This document shows positions 1-5,550 of a DNA stretch of 5,550 bases, one piece after another. This DNA comes from Methylococcaceae bacterium (lineage in GTDB: Bacteria > Pseudomonadota > Gammaproteobacteria > Methylococcales > Methylomonadaceae): assembly GCA_009925045.1 (NCBI GenBank), contig RFQK01000113.1, forward strand, positions 1-5,550. The letters are read 5' to 3'. Numbering within the stretch: the stretch's first letter is position 1; every line of letters begins with the position of its first letter. The notes below the pieces were generated by a model. It ran no database searches. It saw nothing but the letters and a program-made list of their open reading frames with translations, and was not told the origin of the DNA. The translations under genes were made by a program, and so were the position numbers.

Positions 1-802
1 CTTCCAACAATTGCGCTTGTTCTTTGTCTATCGATTGCTGCCGTCTTTCCAATAAGGCCGTATCGAGTTCAGAGACTAGTTGGAATTGCATCTCTCTTTG
101 TATATTCAAGAGATGCATTTGATCTTTCTGTATCTGCAAACGCAAAGGATCACTGATACTCTCACGCTCTAAGGTTTTCAGCGTTGAATTCAGCATACGA
201 ATTCTGGTTTCTAACTGCAGCTGTTTTGCCTCTTTTTCCAGTGAATTCTCGGAAGTTTTATTGGCTAAAATTTGTTGCTCTTGATGACGGCTTTTAATTT
301 CCGCCATTTTTTCGCGAATTAACTGTGGTCGATTAAGCTGATCGGCAATCTGGCTTTCCAAGCGGTTAATTTCAGCATCAAGATCACTCAGATGGGTTTT
401 TTCAATAATCAATCGCTGTTCAATTTCATCAGTCGGAAATATAGACAACTTCTCGAGCTTACGATTTTTAAGCGATTCCTCGGCTTCTAAGATTTGTCTT
501 TGTAAACGCTTAGCTTCCACAGGCATACTGGACATGGAGAGCTTAAATGATTCGGCTTGTGATTCTTGCGCCTGTAGTTCATTGAGATTTTCGGCACTTT
601 CAGCATAAATGCTTAATAAGCGGTTTTTAAGCTCATCGGTAATGTTCTGCTTAGTCTTGATTGCCTGGATTTTTTGCTGGATTTCGAGCAAAGTAGTGGC
701 TTTCTGGCCGGCTTGATTGTTTATGGCCAGTACAGTTTGACTGATTAATAACAGAATAATGGCCCAAGCAATTGGGTAGAATTTAAACGATGTGCATTGC
801 AT
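1..802 (-). CDS. MscS-family mechanosensitive channel (MscK/KefA or MscM-like), N-terminal part only
   Basis: The minus strand is open for 267 codons from an ATG at 802-800 to the window edge, so only the N-terminus is seen. Residues 1-26 look like a Sec signal peptide: a short polar start, a hydrophobic core (IAWAIILLLI) and a V-L-A cleavage site. The rest is Q/E/K/L-rich helical coiled coil without cysteines or membrane spans. The order of segments resembles the periplasmic N-terminal domain (MscS_porin type) of E. coli MscK and MscM, including a Leu/Glu-rich helix, then Q-L-N-R-P, then further helices. Those channels are inner-membrane proteins of about 1100 residues that open under membrane tension during osmotic downshock; the membrane and pore domains would lie left of this window. 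An in-frame GTG at 823-821 is an alternative start, but its AGGAA is too close to serve it. The gene is divergent from 848-1501. MscK and MscM cannot be told apart from this part, and another coiled-coil envelope protein is a less likely alternative. Confidence 0.8.
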   Translation of the reverse strand, partial: MQCTSFKFYPIAWAIILLLISQTVLAINNQAGQKATTLLEIQQKIQAIKTKQNITDELKNRLLSIYAESAENLNELQAQESQAESFKLSMSSMPVEAKRLQRQILEAEESLKNRKLEKLSIFPTDEIEQRLIIEKTHLSDLDAEINRLESQIADQLNRPQLIREKMAEIKSRHQEQQILANKTSENSLEKEAKQLQLETRIRMLNSTLKTLERESISDPLRLQIQKDQMHLLNIQREMQFQLVSELDTALLERRQQSIDKEQAQLLE

Positions 803-847
803 ATCAGTACCTGATAACTCCACATTCCTTGGATAGTTGATTGAGCA

Positions 848-1501
848 ATGAATGAACAAGAAGGCGTGATTAAATATCACCTTGATCACCAAAGTTCCGC
901 TGTCAATCTTGATGTGACTGAACTTATTAGCTGGCGGACACTATTATACAAACTGGATTTAATTAATCAGCGTGAGGACAAGTATGGCGGCCTAAGCTAT
1001 GGCAATATTAGCATGCGCCATCAAAAACATGCCGATCAGTTCATCATCAGCGCCAGTCAAACCGGGCATTTAGCTGGATCAAACCCAGATGATTATTCGC
1101 TGGTTACAGAATACAATATTAAACAAAATACAATGCGATCGATAGGTGTTAAGCCACCTTCCTCGGAAGCACTCACCCATGCAGCTATTTATCAGACACA
1201 GAACAGTATTCAATCGGTCATTCACGTTCATAGCCCTGTGATATGGAAATTTACTCATCAACTGGGCTTAAACTCGATTGGCAGTGATATCGCCTACGGT
1301 TCTGTTCAAATGGCTGAAGCCGTCTCTTGTTTGTCTAAACAATATCCAGAGGGGACAGTTTTTACAATGCTGGGTCATGAAGATGGTGTGGTCGTATATG
1401 GCCAAACCTTGGCTTCAAGTTTTTTTCAACTCACCGAAATACTGGCAAAAGCAATACAACTCGACCTTCAACACCACACAACTGGACATCAAAATGCCTG
1501 A
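848..1501 (+). CDS. Class II aldolase/adducin family protein, substrate unknown
   Basis: This 217-residue protein is a single class II aldolase/adducin domain of the usual length (about 200-230). Visible hallmarks are GGLSYGNIS (47-55) and SASQTG (68-73) for the phosphate/substrate loop. PPSSEALTHAAIY (103-115) has Glu107 at the catalytic-acid position, HVH (126-128) supplies two zinc ligands, and GHEDG (176-180) has His177 as the likely third. All expected active-site residues are therefore present, so an active zinc aldolase, epimerase or dehydratase is plausible. The family includes fuculose-phosphate aldolase, ribulose-phosphate 4-epimerase and methylthioribulose-phosphate dehydratase (MtnB). 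The motifs match none of these well enough to assign a substrate, and no methionine-salvage neighbour is present. The ATG at 848 has no convincing Shine-Dalgarno sequence. The 3' end overlaps the glutaredoxin gene by 8 bases, implying co-translation. The protein is probably cytoplasmic, having no signal peptide or membrane segment. Confidence 0.85.
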   Translation: MNEQEGVIKYHLDHQSSAVNLDVTELISWRTLLYKLDLINQREDKYGGLSYGNISMRHQKHADQFIISASQTGHLAGSNPDDYSLVTEYNIKQNTMRSIGVKPPSSEALTHAAIYQTQNSIQSVIHVHSPVIWKFTHQLGLNSIGSDIAYGSVQMAEAVSCLSKQYPEGTVFTMLGHEDGVVVYGQTLASSFFQLTEILAKAIQLDLQHHTTGHQNA

Positions 1502-1748
1502 AATTGTTATTTACACCGCAGCCGCGTGCGGCTATTGCGTTATGGCAAAGCGCCTGCTAGAAAGAAAAGGCGCAACCTACACCGAAATTAATATCGACTC
1601 CAGCCCAGGTTTACGAACTGAAGTGATGGAAAGAACCAAACGGCGCACAGTTCCGCAAATTTTCATTGGCGAACGCCATATTGGTGGCTTTGACGATTTA
1701 TATGCCCTCGATCAGCAACGATTGCTGGATCCCTTGCTTAAGGACTAA
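1494..1748 (+). CDS. grxC: Glutaredoxin 3-like (GrxC), CGYC active site
   Basis: This is an 84-residue thioredoxin-fold protein, almost the same length as E. coli Grx3 (about 83). The active site is Cys12-Gly-Tyr-Cys15, the cis-proline loop is TVPQIFIG (52-59), and the glutathione-binding GG plus acidic pair is [11 protein letters not shown] (62-72). The C-terminal LDPLLK also matches Grx3. Such proteins reduce disulfides or glutathione mixed disulfides in the cytoplasm using glutathione. The dithiol centre has Gly where most bacterial Grx3 proteins have Pro (CPYC), and the extra non-active-site Cys of E. coli Grx3 (GGCDDL) is Phe66 here. The frame is open upstream to an ATG at 1278, but the family alignment starts at MPEIVIYT, so the ATG at 1494 is chosen. 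It overlaps the aldolase stop as ATGCCTGA, suggesting translational coupling; GGA about nine bases upstream is only a weak ribosome site. Confidence 0.93.
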   Translation: MPEIVIYTAAACGYCVMAKRLLERKGATYTEINIDSSPGLRTEVMERTKRRTVPQIFIGERHIGGFDDLYALDQQRLLDPLLKD

Positions 1749-2722
1749 AGCAAATGTTTGATAGCCTGACGTTCTTCGCGAAGTTCGGCCTGATTTCTAT
1801 CGAGGTATTCACGACTGAACTCATCAATGGCTATGCCTTGCACAATTTGGAATTGACCCCCGACTACCTGAACAGGAAACGAAAAAACTAAACCTTCGTC
1901 AATTCCATAGCTGCCATCAGAGAGCACAGCCATGCTAACCCAATCATGGTCACGCGTGCCTTCTATCCAAGTTTTCATGTGCAACAACGCGGCATTCGCA
2001 GCAGATGCCGCACTGGACTGCCCGCGTGTTTTAATAATTTCGGTACCACGGTATTGAACAGTGGGAATAAAGACATTGAGGTTCCAATCTGCATCAAAAT
2101 GTTCAATCGATAATGCCTGCGTAAAACGCACATGTCTCAAGTCAGGATACTGACTGCATGAATGATTACCCCAGATACAGACCCTGTAAATATCTTGCGG
2201 GTTATAACCCGTTTTCTCTGCCAACTGACTCAGCGCACGGGTATGATCCAGCATGGTCATCGCAGCAAAGCAATGACTCGGTAAATCAGGCGCATTGTTG
2301 ATGGCAATCAAAGCATTCGTGTTCGATGGGTTCCCAGTCACGAGAACCTTGACCTGCCTACTGGCTACGGCATTGATTGCTTGGCCCTGCACTGCAAATA
2401 TTTCGGCATTTTGTTCCAACAAATCACTGCGCAACATCCCCGGTCCACGGGGTTTGGCACCAATTAAAAATGCATACTCAACATCAATGAATGCCACCTT
2501 AGGATCATCGGTAATGACAATGTCATGTAACAACGGAAAAGCACAATCGCGTAATTCCATCACAACCCCTTGAAGATTACCCATGGCAGCTGGAATTTCG
2601 AGTAATCGCAAGATAATCGGTTGATCAGGGCCCAATAATTCACCAGCGGACAATCGAAATAATAAGGAGTAATTAATTTGTCCTGCTGCCCCAGTCACGG
2701 CAATGGGTATTGGATTTTTCAT
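1745..2722 (-). CDS. mdh: Malate dehydrogenase (NAD-dependent, cytosolic/type 2 MDH)
   Basis: The product interconverts oxaloacetate and malate with NAD(H), in the TCA cycle and, given the neighbours, in the serine cycle. The 325 residues match the normal length of this MDH group. Visible features are the Rossmann loop GAAGQI (11-16), Glu42 ending strand 2 (LLEIP) for binding the NAD ribose, and the mobile loop PRGPGMLR (91-98) with substrate arginines 92 and 98. NPSN (131-134), the catalytic pair Asp159 (LDHTRA, with Arg162) and His187 (WGNHS), and [13 protein letters not shown] (233-245) complete the site. Near the catalytic Asp it reads TMLDHTRA, where relatives I remember read RLDHNRA; the catalytic residues are kept. 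An in-frame stop (2740-2738) lies just upstream, so the ATG at 2722 is the first possible start; no clear Shine-Dalgarno sequence precedes it. The gene is divergent from mtdA across 173 bases and overlaps grxC tail to tail by 4 bases. Confidence 0.95.
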   Translation of the reverse strand: MKNPIPIAVTGAAGQINYSLLFRLSAGELLGPDQPIILRLLEIPAAMGNLQGVVMELRDCAFPLLHDIVITDDPKVAFIDVEYAFLIGAKPRGPGMLRSDLLEQNAEIFAVQGQAINAVASRQVKVLVTGNPSNTNALIAINNAPDLPSHCFAAMTMLDHTRALSQLAEKTGYNPQDIYRVCIWGNHSCSQYPDLRHVRFTQALSIEHFDADWNLNVFIPTVQYRGTEIIKTRGQSSAASAANAALLHMKTWIEGTRDHDWVSMAVLSDGSYGIDEGLVFSFPVQVVGGQFQIVQGIAIDEFSREYLDRNQAELREERQAIKHLL

Positions 2723-2834
2723 AACGCAAAAGTGAGTTCAGAGTTTCGTTCAACGATACCACTTGCCACAAACTCTGCATAGCAAAGAATGCATTGACAC
2801 CCAAACTGCCAGTAAATCCTTCGTTCATATTGAG

Positions 2835-2840
2835 TATAAT
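2835..2840 (+). promoter_or_regulatory. Candidate sigma-70 -10 box for the mtdA operon
   Basis: A perfect TATAAT lies 55 bases before the mtdA start in the divergent mdh/mtdA gap, which would give a leader of roughly 48 nucleotides. No good -35 hexamer is found at 16-18 bases (GTAAAT at 17). The consensus-like TTGACA at 2794-2799 is 35 bases away, too far to pair with it. If real, the promoter would probably need an activator. No equally clear promoter was found for mdh on the opposite strand. Confidence 0.4.
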
Positions 2841-2852
2841 GCCCTGTATAGC

Positions 2853-2866
2853 GATGACGCGTGATC
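2853..2866. promoter_or_regulatory. Imperfect palindrome, possible operator between mdh and mtdA
   Basis: GATgACGCGTgATC is a 14-base dyad with six of seven pairs matched. The perfect 8-base palindrome GTGATCAC (2861-2868) overlaps its right half. It lies just downstream of the TATAAT, near the expected transcription start, where a repressor or regulator could bind. A dyad of this quality somewhere in 173 bases could arise by chance, and no known operator consensus is recognised. Confidence 0.22.
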
Positions 2867-2895
2867 ACCTAATTTAAAAATTTGCGGTTGTTCCA

Positions 2896-3753
2896 ATGAA
2901 AAAACTGTTATTCCAATTCGACACCGATCAGCATTCTTCTACCTTCGATACCGTAGTCGCTTACGACGGTGGTGCCGACCATGTGATTAGCCTTGCCAAT
3001 GTCAATCCCAGCAATGTGGCCAACCTTGTCGATGGTTGCATATTTACCCGTGCTCCTAAAGATAAAAAGAATACAGCCATTTTTATTGGCGGTAGCAACA
3101 TGTTAGCGGGTCAAACCTTGTTAGACAGTGTGGTCAATCACTTTTTTCCGGGTTTTCGAGTTTCAGTCATGTTGGATAGTAACGGTAGCAATACCACCGC
3201 TGCGGCAGCCGTTGCGAGAATTGCGAGTTCGTGCCCGCTTGCTCAGCAGAAAGTCGTCATCCTGGCTGGAACCGGTCCAGTCGGTCAACGCGCAGCGGCC
3301 ATGATGGCAATGGAAGGGGCCAAGGTCACGATTACCTCCAGATCCCTGGCAAATGCCGAACAGGCCTGTTTAGCCATTAAACAAAGATTTGGTGTCGATA
3401 TACAGGCTCAATCTGCCAGTGATGATGATAGCCGAGCCGAAGCAATCGCCGATGCGAACATTGTCTTGGCAACAGGCGCCTCTGGCATACAACTATTAAA
3501 ACCCGAACACTGGCAGAACAATCCAAATCTTAAAGTTCTGGCAGATGCCAATGCCACACCTCCTTTAGGTATCGGTGGGACGGAGGTTCTGGATAAAGGC
3601 GAACTACGTTCAGGCAAAATCATCTGGGGAGCAATTGGTTTTGGTGCCTTAAAATTAGCCCTCCACCGTGCCTGTATAGCCAAGTTGTTTGAGGATAATA
3701 AACAGATTCTTGACGCCGAAAACATATTCGCCCTGGCAAAAACCATGGCCTGA
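2896..3753 (+). CDS. mtdA: NADP-dependent methylene-tetrahydrofolate/methylene-tetrahydromethanopterin dehydrogenase MtdA
   Basis: MtdA interconverts methylene- and methenyl-tetrahydrofolate (and the methanopterin forms) with NADP(H). In methylotrophs it supplies methylene-H4F to the serine cycle. The 285-residue protein resembles M. extorquens MtdA from end to end. It shares the start KKLLFQFDTD (2-11), YDGGADH (23-29), LDSNGSNTTAAA (93-104), the nucleotide-binding LAGTGPVG (123-130), PPLGIGG (222-228) and LHRACIAKLFE (256-266). Arg149 in TSRS after the second Rossmann strand suits NADP rather than NAD, as in MtdA. MtdB, the paralogue of the oxidation branch, is the main alternative, but the N-terminal and GTGPVG regions fit MtdA better. 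The start at 2896 matches the family N-terminus, although no Shine-Dalgarno sequence is visible. It is the first gene of the operon with the glycerate kinase and glyA. Its usual partner fch is not in the window. Confidence 0.95.
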   Translation: MKKLLFQFDTDQHSSTFDTVVAYDGGADHVISLANVNPSNVANLVDGCIFTRAPKDKKNTAIFIGGSNMLAGQTLLDSVVNHFFPGFRVSVMLDSNGSNTTAAAAVARIASSCPLAQQKVVILAGTGPVGQRAAAMMAMEGAKVTITSRSLANAEQACLAIKQRFGVDIQAQSASDDDSRAEAIADANIVLATGASGIQLLKPEHWQNNPNLKVLADANATPPLGIGGTEVLDKGELRSGKIIWGAIGFGALKLALHRACIAKLFEDNKQILDAENIFALAKTMA

Positions 3754-3756
3754 TTC

Positions 3757-5118
3757 ATGTCCTTGCTTTCAATGCGTGAAGAAGCGCTGGCTTTTTTTAA
3801 GCTAGGAGTCGAATCTGCTAATCCTTACCTAAGGGTTAAAAATACAATCAACCTATCGGGGTCGCAACTTCATATCGGTAACACCACGGGCAATTGGTCG
3901 AAAATACATGTCATCGCAATCGGTAAAGCCGCTTGTAATATGCTGCTTGCTAGCTTGGAACAAATTCCTGAAGATAAAATCGTTCAACCTGTGATCGCGG
4001 TCACTAATGATGAGAATCTAAAGATCATTCCAGGTGCCGAAGTACTGGTCAGCGGCCACCCTGTGCCTGACCAGCGAGGATTAGATGCCGTGCAAGTTAT
4101 CCTCAAAAAATTACAGGCTTGTGCGCCTGGCGAACTGTTACTGGTTTTATTGTCCGGCGGTGGATCTGCGCTTTTACCTGCTCCGACTGCGGATATTGGT
4201 TTAGCCGACAAAATCCTACTTAATCAGATGCTTTTAGCCAGTGGCGCAGACATTACCGAGATCAATTGTATACGTAAACACTGTTCAGTTCTAAAAGGCG
4301 GTGGTCTGGCCAGAATGGCCGGCGGTGCCGACATTGCTTGCCTGGCAATTTCGGATGTCATCGACAATGACCCGAGTAGTATTGCCAGTGGCCCAACCCA
4401 GGCGGATACCACGACCTATCAAAAAGCCATTGAGATTTTAGAAAAATATCAGCTTTGGAATAGCGTGCCACTCAGTATCAAACAGCATTTGTCTGCTGGC
4501 GCTGCGGGCTTGATTGCTGAAACTCTGAAAGATGACAGTGAATTATCCGGTACCAATTTTTTTGAAATCATCGCCAGCAACTCCCAAAGTGTGGAGAGTG
4601 TTATGCTTGGCGTCGCACAATCTGAATATGTCTTAAGTTCAGTCATTCATGGCTTACACGGTGAAGCGACCTCTGTAGCAGTTGGTCTGCTTAATCAGTT
4701 CAAATCAAAGATAATCCCGACTAATCCTCAAGGAATGGCTATGATTGCAGGCGGTGAAACGACCGTCACACTAGGCTCAACGACGGGCAAAGGGGGGCGC
4801 AATCAAGAATTGGCACTTGCATTTGCTTTAAACGCTGAGAAAATTGGTCTTGAAGGTCAATGGTGTTTTATAAGTGCGGGTACTGATGGCCGAGATGGAC
4901 CCACTGATGCCGCTGGCGGCATAGTGGATAATCACTCGCTTGATCGGATGCGCGCCAAGGGCATAAACCCTGAAGAACTCTTAACAAAACATGATAGTTA
5001 TCGGGCACTTAAAGCCAGTCAAGATTTAGTCATAACGGGTGCCACAGGCACCAATGTAGCAGATTTACAAATACTGTTATGGAAACCTATTCACACATCA
5101 GGAGATCAATATGTTTAG
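3757..5118 (+). CDS. gckA: Glycerate 2-kinase (GckA, MOFRL family)
   Basis: This enzyme phosphorylates D-glycerate with ATP to 2-phosphoglycerate, the step that returns serine-cycle carbon to the PEP pool. The 453 residues are somewhat longer than the roughly 420-430 I expect. The N-terminal kinase domain (DUF4147-like) has IGKAA (55-59), SGHPVPD (99-105), [13 protein letters not shown] (131-143), [16 protein letters not shown] (170-185) and SDV...[10 protein letters not shown] (199-213). The C-terminal MOFRL domain has GGETTVT (332-338), [12 protein letters not shown] (344-355) and [16 protein letters not shown] (373-388). Members of this family may be annotated GckA, TtuD or hydroxypyruvate reductase; the flanking mtdA and glyA favour the serine-cycle kinase. 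It starts 3 bases after the mtdA stop with no Shine-Dalgarno sequence, so translational coupling is likely. Met6 (base 3772) is an alternative start that fits the family N-terminus about as well. The 3' end overlaps glyA by 8 bases. Confidence 0.93.
   Translation: MSLLSMREEALAFFKLGVESANPYLRVKNTINLSGSQLHIGNTTGNWSKIHVIAIGKAACNMLLASLEQIPEDKIVQPVIAVTNDENLKIIPGAEVLVSGHPVPDQRGLDAVQVILKKLQACAPGELLLVLLSGGGSALLPAPTADIGLADKILLNQMLLASGADITEINCIRKHCSVLKGGGLARMAGGADIACLAISDVIDNDPSSIASGPTQADTTTYQKAIEILEKYQLWNSVPLSIKQHLSAGAAGLIAETLKDDSELSGTNFFEIIASNSQSVESVMLGVAQSEYVLSSVIHGLHGEATSVAVGLLNQFKSKIIPTNPQGMAMIAGGETTVTLGSTTGKGGRNQELALAFALNAEKIGLEGQWCFISAGTDGRDGPTDAAGGIVDNHSLDRMRAKGINPEELLTKHDSYRALKASQDLVITGATGTNVADLQILLWKPIHTSGDQYV
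5100..5104 (+). promoter_or_regulatory. Ribosome binding site of glyA
   Basis: AGGAG is followed by six bases and then the ATG at 5111. It is the only strong Shine-Dalgarno sequence seen before any gene in the window, and it lies inside the end of the glycerate kinase gene. It favours the ATG at 5111 over the second in-frame ATG at 5126. It also suggests that glyA is translated more strongly than, or independently of, its upstream neighbours. Confidence 0.8.
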
Positions 5119-5550
5119 TCAAACCATGTCTATAGCCGGTTTTGATGACGAATTATTCCAAGCTATTGAGCAAGAACGACAACGCCAAGAAGATCATATT
5201 GAACTGATTGCCTCAGAAAATTATGCGAGTCCGCGTGTATTAGAAGCACAAGGCTCACTACTGACCAATAAGTATGCGGAAGGCTACCCACAAAAACGCT
5301 ATTACGGTGGTTGTGAATACGTCGACATAGTTGAACAACTTGCGATTGATCGCGCCAAAGCCTTGTTTGGTGCAGATTACGCCAATGTGCAACCTCATTC
5401 AGGTTCACAAGCCAATATGGCTGTTTTTATGTCATTGATTCAACCTGGCGATACTATTCTGGGCTTGAGTCTTGCCGATGGTGGCCATCTGACACACGGT
5501 GCCAAACCCAATTTTTCGGGAAAAATTTATAACGCTATTCAATACGGTCT
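5111..5550 (+). CDS. glyA: Serine hydroxymethyltransferase, N-terminal part
   Basis: This PLP enzyme interconverts glycine plus methylene-tetrahydrofolate and serine; in the serine cycle it runs towards serine, using the methylene-H4F made by MtdA. The first 146 codons are present and the gene runs off the right edge. They align without gaps to the N-terminus of E. coli GlyA. Matching motifs are HIELIASEN (29-37), TNKYAEGYP (52-60), [17 protein letters not shown] (62-78), PHSGSQAN (95-102) and GGHLTHG (124-130), with His126 in the PLP-stacking position. The active-site lysine lies beyond the window. Position 123 is Asp where E. coli has His (LADGGH versus LAHGGH). It begins within the last codons of the glycerate kinase gene (ATGTTTAG, 8-base overlap) behind a strong AGGAG. 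Whether the cell has another glyA for ordinary one-carbon metabolism cannot be seen here. Confidence 0.96.
   Translation, partial: MFSQTMSIAGFDDELFQAIEQERQRQEDHIELIASENYASPRVLEAQGSLLTNKYAEGYPQKRYYGGCEYVDIVEQLAIDRAKALFGADYANVQPHSGSQANMAVFMSLIQPGDTILGLSLADGGHLTHGAKPNFSGKIYNAIQYG

Noticed and set aside
1079..1261. Minus-strand open frame of 60 codons inside the aldolase gene
   Set aside because: It overlaps the region encoding the catalytic Glu and HVH motif on the plus strand, and has no ribosome site or known domain.
1278..1493. N-terminal extension of the glutaredoxin frame from an ATG at 1278
   Set aside because: It lies wholly inside the aldolase gene in another frame and has no glutaredoxin similarity. 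Family members start at the position corresponding to the ATG at 1494.
2295..2573. Plus-strand open frame of 92 codons opposite mdh
   Set aside because: It is antisense to a complete, well-conserved malate dehydrogenase gene and has no recognisable domain or ribosome site.
2871..2882. AT-rich dyad AATTT-AA-AAATT upstream of mtdA
   Set aside because: It is low-complexity A/T sequence in which such symmetry is expected by chance. It is too weak for a terminator and has no T-run.
3408..3758. Minus-strand open frame of 116 codons opposite the end of mtdA
   Set aside because: It is a shadow of mtdA codons, with no recognisable family. The real coding signal is on the plus strand.
4154..4329. Repeated GGCGGTGG-like words in the glycerate kinase gene
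   Set aside because: They encode separate conserved glycine motifs (SGGGSA, KGGGLA, AGGAD) of the kinase, so they are not DNA repeats.
3984..4646. Three minus-strand open frames opposite the glycerate kinase gene
   Set aside because: They are short, overlap a fully motif-supported gene, and are rich in residues typical of reversed codons.
5163..5408. Minus-strand open frame of 81 codons opposite glyA
   Set aside because: The plus strand here encodes highly conserved serine hydroxymethyltransferase motifs, so this is a shadow frame.

Overview
The window looks like a chromosomal segment from a Gram-negative, gammaproteobacterial methylotroph of moderate GC content, possibly a Methylococcales-type methanotroph. 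The lineage call rests on remembered family resemblance: glutaredoxin, serine hydroxymethyltransferase and the mechanosensitive-channel N-terminus all read like Escherichia coli relatives. They sit beside an MtdA very close to the Methylobacterium extorquens enzyme, which is diagnostic of C1 metabolism. No rRNA or other lineage marker is present, so the genus is not determined.

Layout. Bases 1-802 (minus) are the signal-peptide and coiled-coil N-terminus of a large MscS-family channel that runs off the left edge. After a 45-base divergent gap comes a plus-strand pair, 848-1501 (class II aldolase/adducin family, substrate unknown) and 1494-1748 (glutaredoxin 3-like), overlapping by 8 bases. 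The glutaredoxin gene meets malate dehydrogenase (1745-2722, minus) tail to tail with a 4-base overlap. A 173-base divergent gap (2723-2895) follows, carrying a consensus TATAAT and an imperfect palindrome. It leads into a plus-strand operon: mtdA (2896-3753), glycerate 2-kinase (3757-5118) and glyA (5111 to the right edge). The genes in the operon are 3 bases apart or overlap by 8 bases.

How the genes fit together. mtdA, the glycerate kinase, glyA and mdh form a coherent part of the serine cycle of formaldehyde/formate assimilation. MtdA reduces methenyl-tetrahydrofolate to methylene-tetrahydrofolate, and GlyA joins that carbon to glycine to make serine. After transamination and reduction by enzymes not in the window (Sga, Hpr), the glycerate kinase makes 2-phosphoglycerate. 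Malate dehydrogenase reduces oxaloacetate to malate for cleavage back to glyoxylate and acetyl-CoA. The missing partners (fch, sga, hpr, ppc, mtkAB, mcl) may lie to the right of glyA.

I saw no mobile element, CRISPR array, tRNA or rRNA, and no gene-free stretch above 300 bases. The window is mostly ordinary metabolism. The points most worth a second look are the unassigned aldolase coupled to a CGYC glutaredoxin, and the shared mdh/mtdA control region.
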